Assembly (NCBI RefSeq): GCF_901000735.1
Contig: NC_081551.1
Location: 9,745,232 to 9,809,231, forward strand
Length of the DNA: 64,000 nucleotides
Reading direction: 5' to 3'
From: Corylus avellana
Lineage: Eukaryota; Streptophyta; Magnoliopsida; Fagales; Betulaceae
The notes under the pieces were generated by a model that ran no database searches, was not told the DNA's origin, and saw only the letters and a list, made by a program, of their open reading frames with translations. Positions 52,728 through 64,000 of the stretch are shown in pieces. The position numbers and the translations under genes are program-made. Each line of letters starts with the position of its first letter. The first letter of the stretch is position 1.

Positions 52728-55138
52728 ATGTCTCTCCTATTGGACTCTACCGCCACCTCATCTCCTGCTCTTCTCTACCCTCCATCCATCGAGCTTAAAC
52801 ATGATAACGCGGGCGGGGCTTTGGTTTTCGACCCGGTTTTCCTTCAAAAGCAACCAAACTTGCCCGCCAAGTTTTTCTGGCCTCAGGGGGACTTGGTTCA
52901 CGCTCAGGAGGAGCTTCAAGAGCCCCTCGTGGACCTGGGTGGGGTCCTAAGAGGTGACGGCGTGGCAACTGCTCGAGCTGTTGAGCTTGTGCGGGCAGCT
53001 TGCTTGAGCCACGGATTCTTCCAGGTCACCAACCATGGCGTTGATGCGAGTCTCATTCGCGCCGCGCATGATGAATTCGACGCCATTTTCAAGATGCCCC
53101 TCAACCGGAAGCTCAGACTTTGCAGGAAACCCGGGTGCATCTCCGGGTATTCGGGCGCCCATGCGGATCGCTACTCCTCTAAGTTGCCATGGAAGGAGAC
53201 TTTTTCCTTTGCGTACCGTGGGACTGAATCCCAACCAATCGTATTTAACTATTTCAAGTCTGTCTTAGGACAAGATTTTGAACAAACTGGGTGAGTAATA
53301 GCTAATTGTAATCGCTAATAAACGGTTAAATTTATTCTTTCTTTATCCACTTAAGTTATAGATGTTCTAAGTTTGAATCCTGACAATCTTAACTTAACCC
53401 TTTGAATTATCGTCACTTTTATAATGTTCTGTCTAAAGTTCAATTTTTCTCAATTTAATGTATCTATTTTTTAATTGTTTGTAATATTACTCCTCCGTTA
53501 ACTTTTTTCAAAATACTCCCATTTGTTTTAGGGAACCAAAAAAAAAAAAAAAAAAAGCAAAGAGTAAGGCGTTGGTCCGAATTTAAAAATATTTACAAAA
53601 ATGCCATGCCTAAATCTTTGCAAAAAAATTCTATAAGAAAAATAAATAAATAAATAACGCTGACTAATTTATTTTATTTTTTGGGAAAGCTATTTTTATA
53701 ATTTGGTTTTTGTTTATAGATGGGTGTACCAAAGATACTGTGAAGCGATGAAGGAAGTGTCTCTAGTGATAATGGAGCTGTTGGCAATGAGCTTGGGGGT
53801 GGATCGCCTACATTACCGGAAATATTTTGAAGATGGAAGCTCAATAATGAGGTGCAATTACTATCCCCCTTGCAAAAATTCGGGGCTCACGCTCGGCACG
53901 GGTCCTCATTGCGACCCGACTTCTTTGACCATTCTTCATCAAGACCAAGTTGGAGGGCTTGAAGTGTTTGCAAATGACAAATGGCAAGCTATCCGACCCA
54001 GACCCGATGCCCTTGTCATCAACATTGGCGATACATTTATGGTACATTCTTTACCATTTTAATTATACCCCCCTTTTTTTTTTTTTTGCTTATTACTTCT
54101 AATTAATATTACAATTTGATAATAAAAATTAATTTTTAGATAACAAAGAAATTAAAAATTAATTTTTATTATCATATCATCCAATTCTATTGCATTAAGT
54201 AATATTATTTGTAAGAATAATAATGCGTATTCTCTTAATATTTTCTTAATCCTAACTTAAGTGAATATTATTTTTTAAAAATAATATCTATCTAAACCAG
54301 AAGAATACCAGAAATATACTAATATTTTCCTTTGTAAAATGAGTTAATTTGAAGTGGCGCAATCAAGGAAAAGAATCGGATAAGTGTAGGTTTTAGGTAC
54401 GGAATGAGGCGAAAAGATAGAAATGGGGACAAGTAGACTTAGCATTAATAACTAATTTCTGTCGTGATTAAGACATTAATTAACTTTCTGAAATGACTAG
54501 TGAAAGGCAATTATGACATAAAGTTCACTTTTAGCGGTTTGGATTCCAAATAGTATAACTATTTCTAATTGGACGTCGCTTGTGGGCCATCAACATAATT
54601 AATCCATAATTTTTTTGATAATTTAGGGTTAGTGCAACAACAGTACTTAATTATAAGAATGTGATCCAAGCAGCTCGAATAGTCTCAAACCCTAACTTGC
54701 AACAAAACTGTGGGCTAAAATTCAAAGCGAATAATTTCATACTACTTAAAGAGGACGGTTACGGTATTGATTTCCCGAGGATAAAATTAGATAATGTTCG
54801 GGGGTGTCGTTGGCGGTGACGAAATATGTTTCACAGGTTTTAATGTAATTTTGTTTGATATGTAGGCGTTATGCAATGGGAGATACAAGAGTTGCCTGCA
54901 CAGGGCAGTGGTGAACAGAGACAAGGAGAGGAGATCGTTGGTTTTCTTTGTGTGCCCAAAAGAGGACAAAGTGGTGAGACCCCCACAAGATTTGGTCTGC
55001 AGAGAAGGGCCAAGGAAGTACCCGGATTTCACATGGTCCGACTTGTTGGAGTATACACAAACCCACTACAGGGCTGACGTTGCTACCCTCCAAAGCTTCA
55101 TCCAATGGCTTCCCTCTTCCAAACCATCCAAATTCTAG
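52728..55138 (+). CDS. GA20ox: Gibberellin 20-oxidase, three exons, complete
   Basis: A 2-oxoglutarate/Fe(II) dioxygenase that oxidises C20 gibberellins (GA12, GA53) stepwise to GA9 and GA20 in the cytosol. Exons 52728-53290, 53720-54041 and 54866-55138 join with GT-AG introns into 385 residues, the family's usual length. Visible motifs: LPWKET (153-158), NYYPPC (234-239), the iron ligands His251 and Asp253 in HCDPTS and His307 in SCLHRAV, and the 2-oxoglutarate-binding Arg317 and Ser319 in RRSL. Intron positions are those of the family. The start [12 protein letters not shown] was chosen because a TATA box lies just upstream; an in-frame ATG at 52617 would put the start before that box. No signal peptide or lesion. 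The family is usually repressed by its own product at the transcript level. Which paralogue this is cannot be told. Confidence 0.95.
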
Positions 55139-55391
55139 TTCCTTTCGCCTCGCCTCATTATTCTCATCCTCAATTGCTACTTAACCATATATATATATAT
55201 ATCACTCTCTCAATTATCTTTTTTATTATCTTCGTACAGAGAACGGATGAATTTTTCATTGAATTTGTGGGACTTACACGTGAGTTCATAAATCTAATGA
55301 TGAATTTGTGAAAAAGATAGTTAAAAGATGGTTGAGAGAATAATATGTACCTAACATGTCTTTTATATATATTATCTCATAAACCCGCCCT

Positions 55392-55428
<37 letters not shown>

Positions 55429-57830
55429 CCTCAACTTCAAGAACATGGCTATATATAATATGTTATGTAAACCTATATATATGTTTCTTTGCTGTACTTT
55501 TCTGCAGTATATATACACAAATTTCTGTACTTTTTCACTGTATGAATGGGTTTCTGATCTGTGTATATGGATATATGGGTAGTACTCGCATTCGGAAGGA
55601 GCTTTTTTTTGGAACAATTAATTTGGATGAAAACTTGTCATATCGTATGACAAAATTAATACTATATAAAATTATTAAACTGACGATTTAACAAAGATAA
55701 AAGAAAATATGCTTAAATTATAATTATTAAACGTTAACTACAAAACTCAATTAAACAATCAAAATAAAATAGACGTGAGTGTACATGCATATTCCATGAA
55801 GAATAGCTACGTGTCTGTTTATCAAAAGAAGAAATGATACAAATACATAAAAGAGGGAGATGAAGGGAACATGCAATTCGGGGCACACTACGGCGTCGTT
55901 TCCTGAGACTGACCACGCAATTCCCATCAATGTTGGCTCTATGAGCATTTCTCGTCTATTCCCTAAGTTTAAAGAATGTCCCAAAAATCTGTGGGATGCC
56001 TTAAATGAACCCTAAACATTATGATTGTTATAGTGAAATTCAATATTTTGAGTTTTACTATTGCAATCCTTATGATTATTAAAATAAAATAAAAATGATT
56101 CTCTCTCCTCTCTTCTCTCTTCTCTTATGAGTCATGTCTCATAATTCTCTCTCATCTCTCCTCTCATATATATAATATAATTAAAAAAAATAAATATTTT
56201 AATGATATAGAGAATGATTAAAAAAAGTTATTGGGATGTATTTTGACATCAAAAAATAAAAAATAGTTTAGATCTTGAAATGTAGAAAAAATAACAAAAA
56301 AGCTACTGAAAATACTCTGAGAAGAATCAAAATGAAGGAAATGAGGGACGGAGTGATGCGGGTTTTGGGTATGAAGTGAATCAGGGTCACCAATTCGGGT
56401 TCTGGTAACAATGCTGTTGAGCGTTGAGTGTTGACTGGTGGGTTTCCAACAGTCCCACAAGGCTACACTGTCTTTCTATTATCTCGCTTCACTCGACGCA
56501 ATCTCTACCAAGTAAACAAATGGCACTTCGAGGAAAGGCTCACGTATGCATAGTGCATGTATGTGAGTAACGCGATACTTGCACTTAGGATGATAATTTT
56601 TCATAGCCCAATATGACCTTAAAGGTGAAATTAACGTTTGACATATTAAATTAAATCGGTTCAATTAAAGCTGACTTATATAATCTTATACACATATATC
56701 AATACGAGTCGACTTTAACACATCACATATAGAGAATATATATGTCAATTGTTTACGCGACCTGCATACTTGACATAAACTAACACAAAATTACATGTTA
56801 GGATTGAGGGGTTTAACATGTTTGATTAAATGGATCAAACTGATAAGTTATTGTTCACATATACAGTCTTATACTTATAATACCTCAACACGACTCAAAC
56901 CTGACATACAAATACAAATTGCCTTCCGAAGAATACTACACACTCTCCCACTCTCATACTCACTCTCAAATGCATACTCTCTAACATGCATTTGTAAATG
57001 TGTGTAGCATCTCTCATTGCCACCACCCCTACCTACACTAAAGCCTCTTAATAAGGGACATGGTGACAAAGATCCGTCGCAATAGGTTGAGAGGTTGCTC
57101 AAATCCCACTTGTTTCGAACAATCTTAATGATATAATTGAACAATCTTATTAGTCATTATCTAAATTCAGGATTAAGATTTATCTAAATTACATACAATT
57201 CGAGCAACTTGCCTCGAGTAGGTAGACCTCGTATTTAGGGCCGCCTAGAGCCGGTGGATTCCACAACCTTTTCTTATGAGAGTAGCCCAAAATTTCATGA
57301 AATTCAGACAACCAATTGTGAAAAATCATTTTTCCTAAGACTATTTTATTATGGCTTTCTAGAAATTTGTAAAATATCTACTGTCTTTTTTTTTTGGGTT
57401 TTACAAAATTCCTGAGAATCACAATTCTCATGAGTATCTAAATTATGAAAAAAATATAGTAATTTAAATCATCTAAGTAATTAACACCTAATCGATTCAG
57501 ATTAACATAATAATGAATCTTAAATCATCTATATTTTTATCAATCGAAAGAAAGTTGCAGTTTCATAGTTTGTTCAAGCCATTTGAATTAAAAACTATTA
57601 ACCAAATTCAAAGTAGATGTGTACCAAGCATGATCAAGGTGTAATACAGCTTTAGGCAGTCGTACAGTCCATGCCCAATTCACTAAGCTTCAGCTATCAC
57701 GACACTTAAAAAAAAATAAAAAAATTTAAATTTAAATACCATGATTTGCACTTTTTCAAAATTGATAATTTTTACTACATGAATTTTGCACATTTATCAA
57801 ATTTTACTTTCGTCATCTTCCATTCAAAAA
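55139..57830. other. Intergenic, 3' of GA 20-oxidase, no gene identified
   Basis: The TA microsatellite at 55397-55425 sits about 260 bp after the stop codon. CT-rich repeats at 56100-56165 and AT-rich sequence follow. Around 56570-57000 are words such as GACTCAAACCTGACATAC and TTAAATTAAATCGGTTC that suggest another DNA transposon, but I could not find paired ends. Confidence 0.4.
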
Positions 57831-57839
57831 AATAACAGT

Positions 57840-58035
57840 CATACCGTTAGTCATAAGGTGATGAGGGGATCATGGTGCCTCACCGACCTCCACCCTTCAT
57901 GGAGATCGCGGAGGCCCAGTGACCTCCCCGCCAGGTGGTCGTGAAGGCTCCCCAACCCACCACTCAGGAGGTCGCATAGACCTTGCGACGCATGACCCAA
58001 CCACTCCTCCCTCATGAAGGTGAAGTAGTCAAGAT
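57840..58035. repeat. GC-rich block in AT-rich DNA
   Basis: About 60% GC with inverted words (CTCACCGACCTCC, GGAGGTCGC, CCTCATGAAGG). It resembles the GC-rich core of Mutator-like elements such as 16660-17010. Flanking inverted repeats were not found with confidence. Confidence 0.3.
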
Positions 58036-59177
58036 CTTGGTTAAACTAACCCAACTGGTTATATAACAAGGAAAATGCAGAGGAAAAAAATAGTAAAAAT
58101 AGCAATCCAATGGAGCAAGAGTGTCATTTCTGAAAATCAAAGGTAAACCTCATGTGAGTTGGTGTAATTTATCCCATCTATTACATTCATAGACCTCACT
58201 TTGTTAGAAGACGCACGAGGCTTGAAACTGATTAAAAACACCACCAGGATTTTAAAAACTACCCGACAATAGTGGGTACACGAAATGGTCATGCCTTAGA
58301 GAGGTTTCTCGTCATAATTTTTTTTTTTTTTTGAAAGATTACTTGAACAAATCTGCGAGATACATATGCAGAATCCCTTTACACATGAAGGGAAAAAAAT
58401 CACAAAAAGAATGAAAGGAAGAATTAACTTGACCAAAGGTAGGAAAGGGGTTTGCCTTTCTGGCATGTCATGACACAATCCAATACAATCTCTTGCAGGT
58501 GTTTCTCGATATCTTGTATAGGTTGGCCGTCATCAATTATCTGCAATCAGATAGGAATACATGTTTATATCAGCCATAACTTCCTTCTCCTTTTTTTTTT
58601 TTTTTTTTCATCAATGCAAAAATAAATTAAAGAAGAAAACTCCAATAAAACTGATGGGAATCAATGAACAACATAACTTAGATGGAGTAAGTGCTATTAT
58701 CATCTAAAACCCAATATTTTAGCATCATCAAAAACCCAATATTTTAGCATTCCTTAAAATATAGATTAAAGAAAGGAAAAATATAATGCAAAGTGAAAAT
58801 CAATCAACAAAACTCTATCTTAGTTTTGGGCTACTGATGAATGGTTTTGTTCTGAGTAGTGGCAGGAGAGGTGCCTCCCACCAGAGAGCATCACAACCAT
58901 GAACCAGAATATGCAGCTTCTCTATTCACAAAATATCACACAGATGAAACATAAAATTACCTTCCAGGAGGCCATGGAGAGCCTGATAGCATTGTGCAAC
59001 TTTCCTCTGGAACTCGAGCTGCTCATATCTCTCAGCTCCATATCCTCCTCTCTCAGCAGTTTTCTGAAGATTTTGGAAAGGCTTTTCAGTCCTAGAAGTA
59101 TGCAAGTCTGTGTACATGAATACGTGTGTGCGCTCACACTATAGAAGGGTATGAATTTATGGATGCAAGGGGCAATT

Positions 59178-59215
59178 AAGTGTGTGTGTGTGTGTGCGTG
59201 TGTGCATGTGTGTGT
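59178..59215. repeat. TG/CG microsatellite
   Basis: Alternating purine-pyrimidine tract of about 38 bases in the intron before exon 4 of the thymidylate kinase pseudogene. Confidence 0.9.
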
Positions 59216-60591
59216 ATCAGGGCCCCATGGATAGTCATCCAATTTCATAGAATCATTGAAATTGGTTGATTTGGGTTCATGAATTCCTTGCATATAAGGG
59301 CACATAATCCACCTTGCTTTTCTTTTTCTTTTTTTTTCCCTCCCCTTTTCTTCTTTTGCTTTTCTTCATAGGGGTGAGGTTTTATTGACAGCCCAGAATC
59401 TGTCTGCATTTATGAAACACAATATTGCAAGAAGGGCATGGGTGTCCCAAAATAAAGATTAGACAAAAAAGAACACGTTGAAATCCTTCAACACAAAGTA
59501 AACTAGCTCTCAGGAAGGGACATATTTCATGCCTCAAACAACGTTTGAAGAAAGCAAGCTACCTATAGAACTCAAAGAAAAACAGGTTGATAATATGGCC
59601 GAAGCCGTTGATGTTTACTTTCTTGAACTATAAGTTTATATCAATCAACATAATGGCAACTACAACATACCTCTGGCTGTATGTCAAGGTAAACTACCAG
59701 ATCTGGAGCCAACAACCCAATCTCAGGTGCCTGCAAAAAAAAAAGAGACCACATTCTTAAAAAGAAGACGAACACATGCTCCACTCAAGAACAGTCGGAA
59801 CCATGTCTTCATCTTACACCATTCAATGTCCAATCCTTCGGCAGACGAGAAAGCCACCCCAGAATAAGAATAACGGTCAACAATGAGGATGGTTCCAGTC
59901 TTCAGTTTAGTTTCCATCAATGATCTGCGCATGCATTACAGGTAACTCTGAGTACAAGTCCCTAAATTTTTTGTCCCAATACATAATGTTTCAGAGAAAA
60001 AAATAAAAACCCAAGTCCTCTTTCTTTCTAGAAGGTACAATGAAATCAATTCTATCTACCAAAATGGTTTCAATTTTTCCAACTCGAAAGTATTAATAGA
60101 TCGATCTTACAAGAATAATCAGAGTATAACTATAGAATTCCATCTATCAATATTGATTAGCATAATATCAGTTCTACCAAGTCCTGGATATGCAGGTTAA
60201 TTTTCAATTTTCAAGAGCTTCTCTAACCAAATACCCCCTGCATGTCCACATTCTGGACAATGACTCAAGCCACAAGATCATGATCATTTAAACCTAAGTC
60301 ACCACTCAACTATAGAAAACTATTTCCCACATGCCCCCCAGCTTAAAATGGCACGTCTAATACTTACAAGCTTCATGGCAGACAGGCTAAACAACAAGTG
60401 TCATGCCACCCACCAATGCTACGGGGCTTGCAATAACTCGGAAAAGCTTATCACTTCAAAAAAAGAAGAAAGAAAATAAGAAAATGAATGAGTTTTATCA
60501 CTTAGCCAAAACAATAAAGACATAAAAAATAAGATACAGAAAAGTTTATCACCAAAGTTCACAAATTATCTGAGGCACTTTGATTCAACAA

Positions 60592-61345
60592 AAAATAATT
60601 GATAACTAATCGAGATATTATTAAAAGCGTAAAATACCCCATGTACATAATAAGTGTATAAAAGAAGTCATCTAGCTAGTGGAGTTAAGAAGAACAAAAA
60701 AATCATGATAACTAATCACCAAAGGAGAGACATATGCAGCTGTCCAAAAATACTAAGTGTTGAAAAATAAAGACTTAATCTCCTCCAAAGTCTTCTCGAG
60801 GTCTTCAAAATTCCTATCGTTTCTTTCCCTCCATAGATACCACAAAAGGTAAGAATGCATCATCTTCGACACAGCAGCGTTCTGAGTGCTACTGGCAGTC
60901 CACCAACATGCATACAAATCGACTCCTCGTCTAGGCATAACCCAAGACAACCTAAATTAATTGAAGAAAACATTCCAAATGGCACAAGCAACCACACAAT
61001 GAATAAGAAGATGGTTCACAGACTCCCTATTCTTTTTGCACATACAATACCTATCACCCACAATTACGCGCCGCTTCTGGAGATTGTCCATGGTAAGGAT
61101 CTTTCCTAGAGCCGCCGACCACATAAAAAATGCTACCCTCAACAGAATCTTAGTTCTCCAAACACTCTTTCAAGAGAAACGAAAACCATCATGACAACCT
61201 ATGACCCTGTAGAAGGATTTAACACCAAACAACCCTCTTTCGAAAGGGACCCACCAAAACTTGTCTTCCCTTTCCCTTCTCATTCTTACTATATACAACA
61301 AGGTGAAGAATGAGGCAAAGGCATCCATCTCCCATTCCCTTCTCT
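60592..61345 (-). mobile_element. 5'-truncated LINE in the thymidylate kinase intron
   Basis: Direct repeats TTTGATTCAACAA at 60579-60591 and 61346-61358. Minus-strand frames show the L1 ORF2 C-terminus: AAFFMWSA-type MRVAFFMWSAALGKILTMDN, the zinc-binding RYCMCKKNRESVNHLLIHC, then LLWYLWRERNDRNFEDLE. Stops and a frameshift are present. Confidence 0.85.
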
Positions 61346-62173
61346 TTTGATTCAACAATTGTTACTGCCTCATAGGTGATTCAATCTTATTTATTTAGTT
61401 GTAAGTACATGTGCAACAGCTATGATCCATTCAAGCTAAAGAAAATGATACTTCAATTAATTTGTTTATATATGCAGAGTGATAACAAAAAAATTGCAAT
61501 TAGGAAAAGTACGTTTAAGAAACAAAGTAGAACAGTGTTTCCAAACGGGTTTTGTCAACACCATATATCTCTTTTTCTTCAAGAACCCTAAGGTTGTTAA
61601 TGGAGGAAAGCATTTAAGGTTTGCAATGAATACCAAGATTTTTTTTTTCTTATACAAACAAATAGAACAAGCAAAGAACTACTATTAGAAGAAACAAGGT
61701 ATTTCAGCTTATATACAAAATCCATCAATTAAACCAGAACACAACATGCTGCATAAAATAACATAACGAACCTCTTCTCCCAACGATTTGCACTAAAGAG
61801 AAGATGGATAGTGTGATCATCTAACTGTGATTTGTTGGAAAGGTATGAAGATATATATCATTTGCCCAACATTCGTACTTCTGTCGGGAAACCGCCATAA
61901 TTCAGCTGAATGCCCCAGTCCCTCCAAGTATGTAAGGAGTCTACTACACTGTGAGGTCTTCCCACTTCGATCCAAGCCTTCTAGAACAATCAAGGCACCT
62001 CTTGACTCACTGTTGCCACCATTTAGGATACAATTGTGGGTATTTGCCATTCGTATCTGCCTAATTGGACACTTGTGAGGAAAATTCAATCGAGATTTCA
62101 ATAACTTTCCCAATGCTAACGCTCCAAAATTCCTAGAGAGAAACAAAAAACAAAAAAAAAAAAATCTTTCCAT

Positions 62174-62470
62174 TAAAGAGGCTTTAAATAATAGAAAAAG
62201 AGTAGAACAATAACTTCAGAAATCAAATTTTAAGGTTTACATTTTGGGTATTTGATAAAACAAAAAATCTCCACTCAACCAAGCCTGATACAGCTATTGG
62301 CGAAGTGGGTTTCTTTATTGTGCAAACAAATTAAAACGCCCAAAAACCCACGATTTGAAGTTGCATTTTCCTTTCTTATCCACTACTGCTCAGGAACCAA
62401 ACTGACATCTAACATTTTCAACTATATTGATGAGAATTAACGAGCACCATTAAAGGATCTATTGTATATT
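62174..62470. other. Upstream of the thymidylate kinase pseudogene, nothing identified
   Basis: AT-rich. An upstream first exon could exist because TTTCTCTCTAG at about 62134-62144 would serve as an acceptor, but no matching donor exon was recognised. Confidence 0.35.
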
Positions 62471-62475
62471 TCAGT

Positions 62476-63289
62476 TGGGCCTATTACTAGAGCAAGATTC
62501 AAGAAGATCAAAGAAGCACTTAATGGGCTGATTCAAGAGATTTGAGCTGATTCTAAAATGGGGCATTCCAAGCTTGGCCCAAAGGAAGATGAATGCGTAA
62601 TAAATTTGATCCAAGCTATTGATGGAGCTGATTGCGCATAATTTCCTTAGAAATGACATGGATTAATGGTTGATTATGACTGATTGACTTTCAAATTACA
62701 TACCAATTAATTGGATAATTGACTTGCCAAATTACATGCCAATTAATTGGTTGATTGACTTACCTATTTCAAGACCTTCTTTAGGCGTGATTTAATTGCA
62801 AATTTTAGTCTATTTTTGGCACGGAGGAGCTGCTAATTCATACAAAATCAACTTTAATTTTAGGCTTTTATTAGTTAGTCATTTTTTACTTTATTTACTT
62901 TCCAATGTTGGAACCAATTTAATTTCATTTCCATAGCAAGCAGGTAGTCATATTTTCAGCCATACTTTATAAATAGCATGCACTCATTATAATGGACATG
63001 ATGAATGAAAATTAGAAAAAAGTGAGGTTTGCTTTTTCTATTGGTTCTTCAAAGAACTTTTGAACTTATCAAAGATTCTTCATTGTGGCGTTCAAACTTT
63101 ATACATTCGGTTCGTGATTCAATTATAATCATTAGGTCGAGGGTTGTTACTTTATACCTTTGATTTGCGTTTCATTTATAAACGTTGGGTCGAGGTTTTC
63201 TTTCAAAAATCTGAATTTTAGCTTTCTTGGGTCCGTATTCCAATATTGTTTATTGGGTCTCAAAAGCGCGTCGATTGAGGTTTGCATCA
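62476..63289 (+). repeat. 5' LTR of a retrotransposon running off the right edge
   Basis: Ends GTTTGCATCA directly before the primer-binding site. The start near 62476 is a guess, because the partner LTR is outside the window. It includes the promoter-like CATACTTTATAAATAGC at 62962. Confidence 0.6.
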
Positions 63290-63291
63290 TT

Positions 63292-63303
63292 TGGTATCAG
63301 AGC
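63292..63303 (+). other. Primer-binding site (initiator tRNA-Met)
   Basis: TGGTATCAGAGC, complementary to the 3' end of initiator tRNA-Met, two bases after the LTR end. Confidence 0.85.
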
Positions 63304-63900
63304 ACATGCTCTAAAATCAGGTTTACTATCATTTTTTTTTTTATTTTTTTTTTATTTTTTTATTTATTTTTTTTATCTTTTGTTTATTGTTATCATCCTA
63401 TCTTGTTCTGTTTGTGTTTATTATTCGTTCTTGTTGTTTTGCGTCGTGCACCAAGTTAAAAAAAAAAAAAAAAAGGAGGCGTCAAAAAAAAAAAAAAAAA
63501 AATACAAAACAAAACAAAGTAATTGTTTGTTTGTTTTTCTTTCTTTTTTCCTTGTGTCATCTTCCTTCGATTTGTTGTTTCTATAATATTTTCCTGTTTG
63601 TTTGTTTTCTTTCTTCCTTCTTGTGTCCTCTTCCTTTGATTCGTTGTTTCTATAATATTCTCCTGCCGTCGGTATTGGTTTAAATACTACAAGTTGAATT
63701 TCTTGATCAAGTTTATTAGTTCAAAAAAGAACTAAAAAGGGGAAGCTACGAGTGGAAGAAGGCAAGAGAGTGTGAGACTAATATCGAAAACAAAGCCAAT
63801 TTAAGAGTGAAACATAAGTGTGAGTGACATAATTTGAGTGCAAACACGTGAGGGACTGTTGTGAGGAATTATTTCTAACATTTCTCTATAGTTTTAAGCT

Positions 63901-64000
63901 ATGCCTTCCAGGGGTGACACATCAAGCAAAGAAGGAGGGGAGGAGTCATTCTTCTTGCTGCAGGCTATGCAACAACAATTTGAACGCATGAATGTGGTGT
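63901..64000 (+). CDS. Start of a retrotransposon gag ORF (partial)
   Basis: ATG at 63901 opens MPSRGDTSSKEGGEESFFLL and AMQQQFERMN, the Gln/Met-rich N-terminus usual for plant Ty3 gag, still open at the window end. It lies 600 bp behind the primer-binding site, and the leader between (63320-63660) is T-rich and A-rich low-complexity sequence. Confidence 0.65.
   Translation, partial: MPSRGDTSSKEGGEESFFLLQAMQQQFERMNVV

Larger units (their letters stand above)
58424..62173 (-). pseudogene. Thymidylate (dTMP) kinase, non-processed pseudogene
   Basis: dTMP kinase phosphorylates dTMP to dTDP for DNA synthesis. Minus-strand exons: 61772-62173 (or from 62050 at MANTHNC), 59813-59924, 59671-59730, 58961-59063 and 58424-58540. 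Seen in order are the P-loop in [86 protein letters not shown] and the end GKPLSYLWSS plus stop. Lesions: four extra bases in an AT run (about 61851-61859) shift the frame after VGQMI; exon 4 is 103 bases, not a multiple of three, breaking after YQAL; the donor of exon 2 reads AT in place of GT (59811-59812). Introns are kept, so it is not a retrocopy. The N-terminal text before MANTHNC looks like an organelle transit sequence. Assembly error is the main alternative. Confidence 0.8.

Noticed and set aside
52916..53268. ORFs in other frames of GA 20-oxidase exon 1
   Set aside because: Shadows of the real coding frame in a GC-rich exon.
61840..61865. An AT-AC (U12) intron after VGQM in the thymidylate kinase
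   Set aside because: The next exon text (YLSNKSQLDD) follows within a dozen bases, so there is no room for an intron; an AT-run expansion explains it.
63160..63683. Overlapping plus-strand ORFs rich in Phe, Leu and Lys
   Set aside because: They come from the T- and A-rich leader of the retrotransposon and have no domain.

Overview
This is a nuclear window from a flowering plant, a eudicot and most likely a woody one. It has spliced genes, AT-rich intergenic DNA, and dense insertions of LTR retrotransposons, L1-type LINEs, a tRNA-derived SINE, hAT-, Mutator- and Harbinger-like DNA transposons and small inverted-repeat elements. The exact species cannot be read from the sequence. Three host loci are present. 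(1) A CDC5-like Myb splicing factor on the minus strand (1-15892), with its first exon at 15716-15892 and its C-terminus running off the left edge. (2) A complete gibberellin 20-oxidase on the plus strand (52728-55138, three exons, 385 residues). (3) A thymidylate kinase locus on the minus strand (58424-62173) that keeps its exon order but carries two frame lesions and a probable lost splice donor, so it reads as a non-processed pseudogene unless the assembly is wrong. The three loci have no shared pathway.

Layout. 1-3499: exons 4 to 2 of CDC5. 3500-15715: a 12.2-kb first intron packed with transposons. These are L1 pieces in both orientations, including nested copies with clean target-site duplications and ORF1-only copies, and a Ty3 retrotransposon that kept gag and protease but lost reverse transcriptase and integrase. 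15893-16200: CDC5 promoter with repeated telo-boxes. 16496-17266: Mutator-like non-autonomous element. 17494-26122: a candidate 8.6-kb PIF/Harbinger element with a decayed Myb/SANT ORF, a decayed DDE transposase interrupted by a small inverted-repeat element, and an intact antisense ORF for a GRF zinc-finger membrane protein. 26150-30142: retrotransposon remnants and a hAT-like element.

30143-40931: an LTR retrotransposon cluster. A minus-strand Athila/Tat-like derivative has LTRs at 37703-39115 and about 30607-31432, a gag remnant and a plant-transposon-protein ORF but no visible pol. A solo LTR with a perfect target-site duplication (35119-36465) is nested in it, one LTR contains an inverted block, and a second LTR family lies beside it. 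42859-46234: a hAT-like element with an 8-bp duplication, carrying a nested solo LTR. 46428-51800: several inverted-repeat elements, a SINE and an element built around a degenerate minisatellite. 52.6-55.1 kb: gibberellin 20-oxidase. 58.4-62.2 kb: thymidylate kinase pseudogene with a LINE in one intron. 62.5-64.0 kb: the 5' LTR, primer-binding site and gag start of another retrotransposon that continues past the right edge.

The most unusual signals are the Harbinger element with a GRF zinc-finger cargo ORF, a 36-bp inverted duplication at a LINE junction, ORF1-only LINE copies, short GC-rich palindromic words shared by different LTR families in AT-rich DNA, and the inverted block inside one LTR of a pair.
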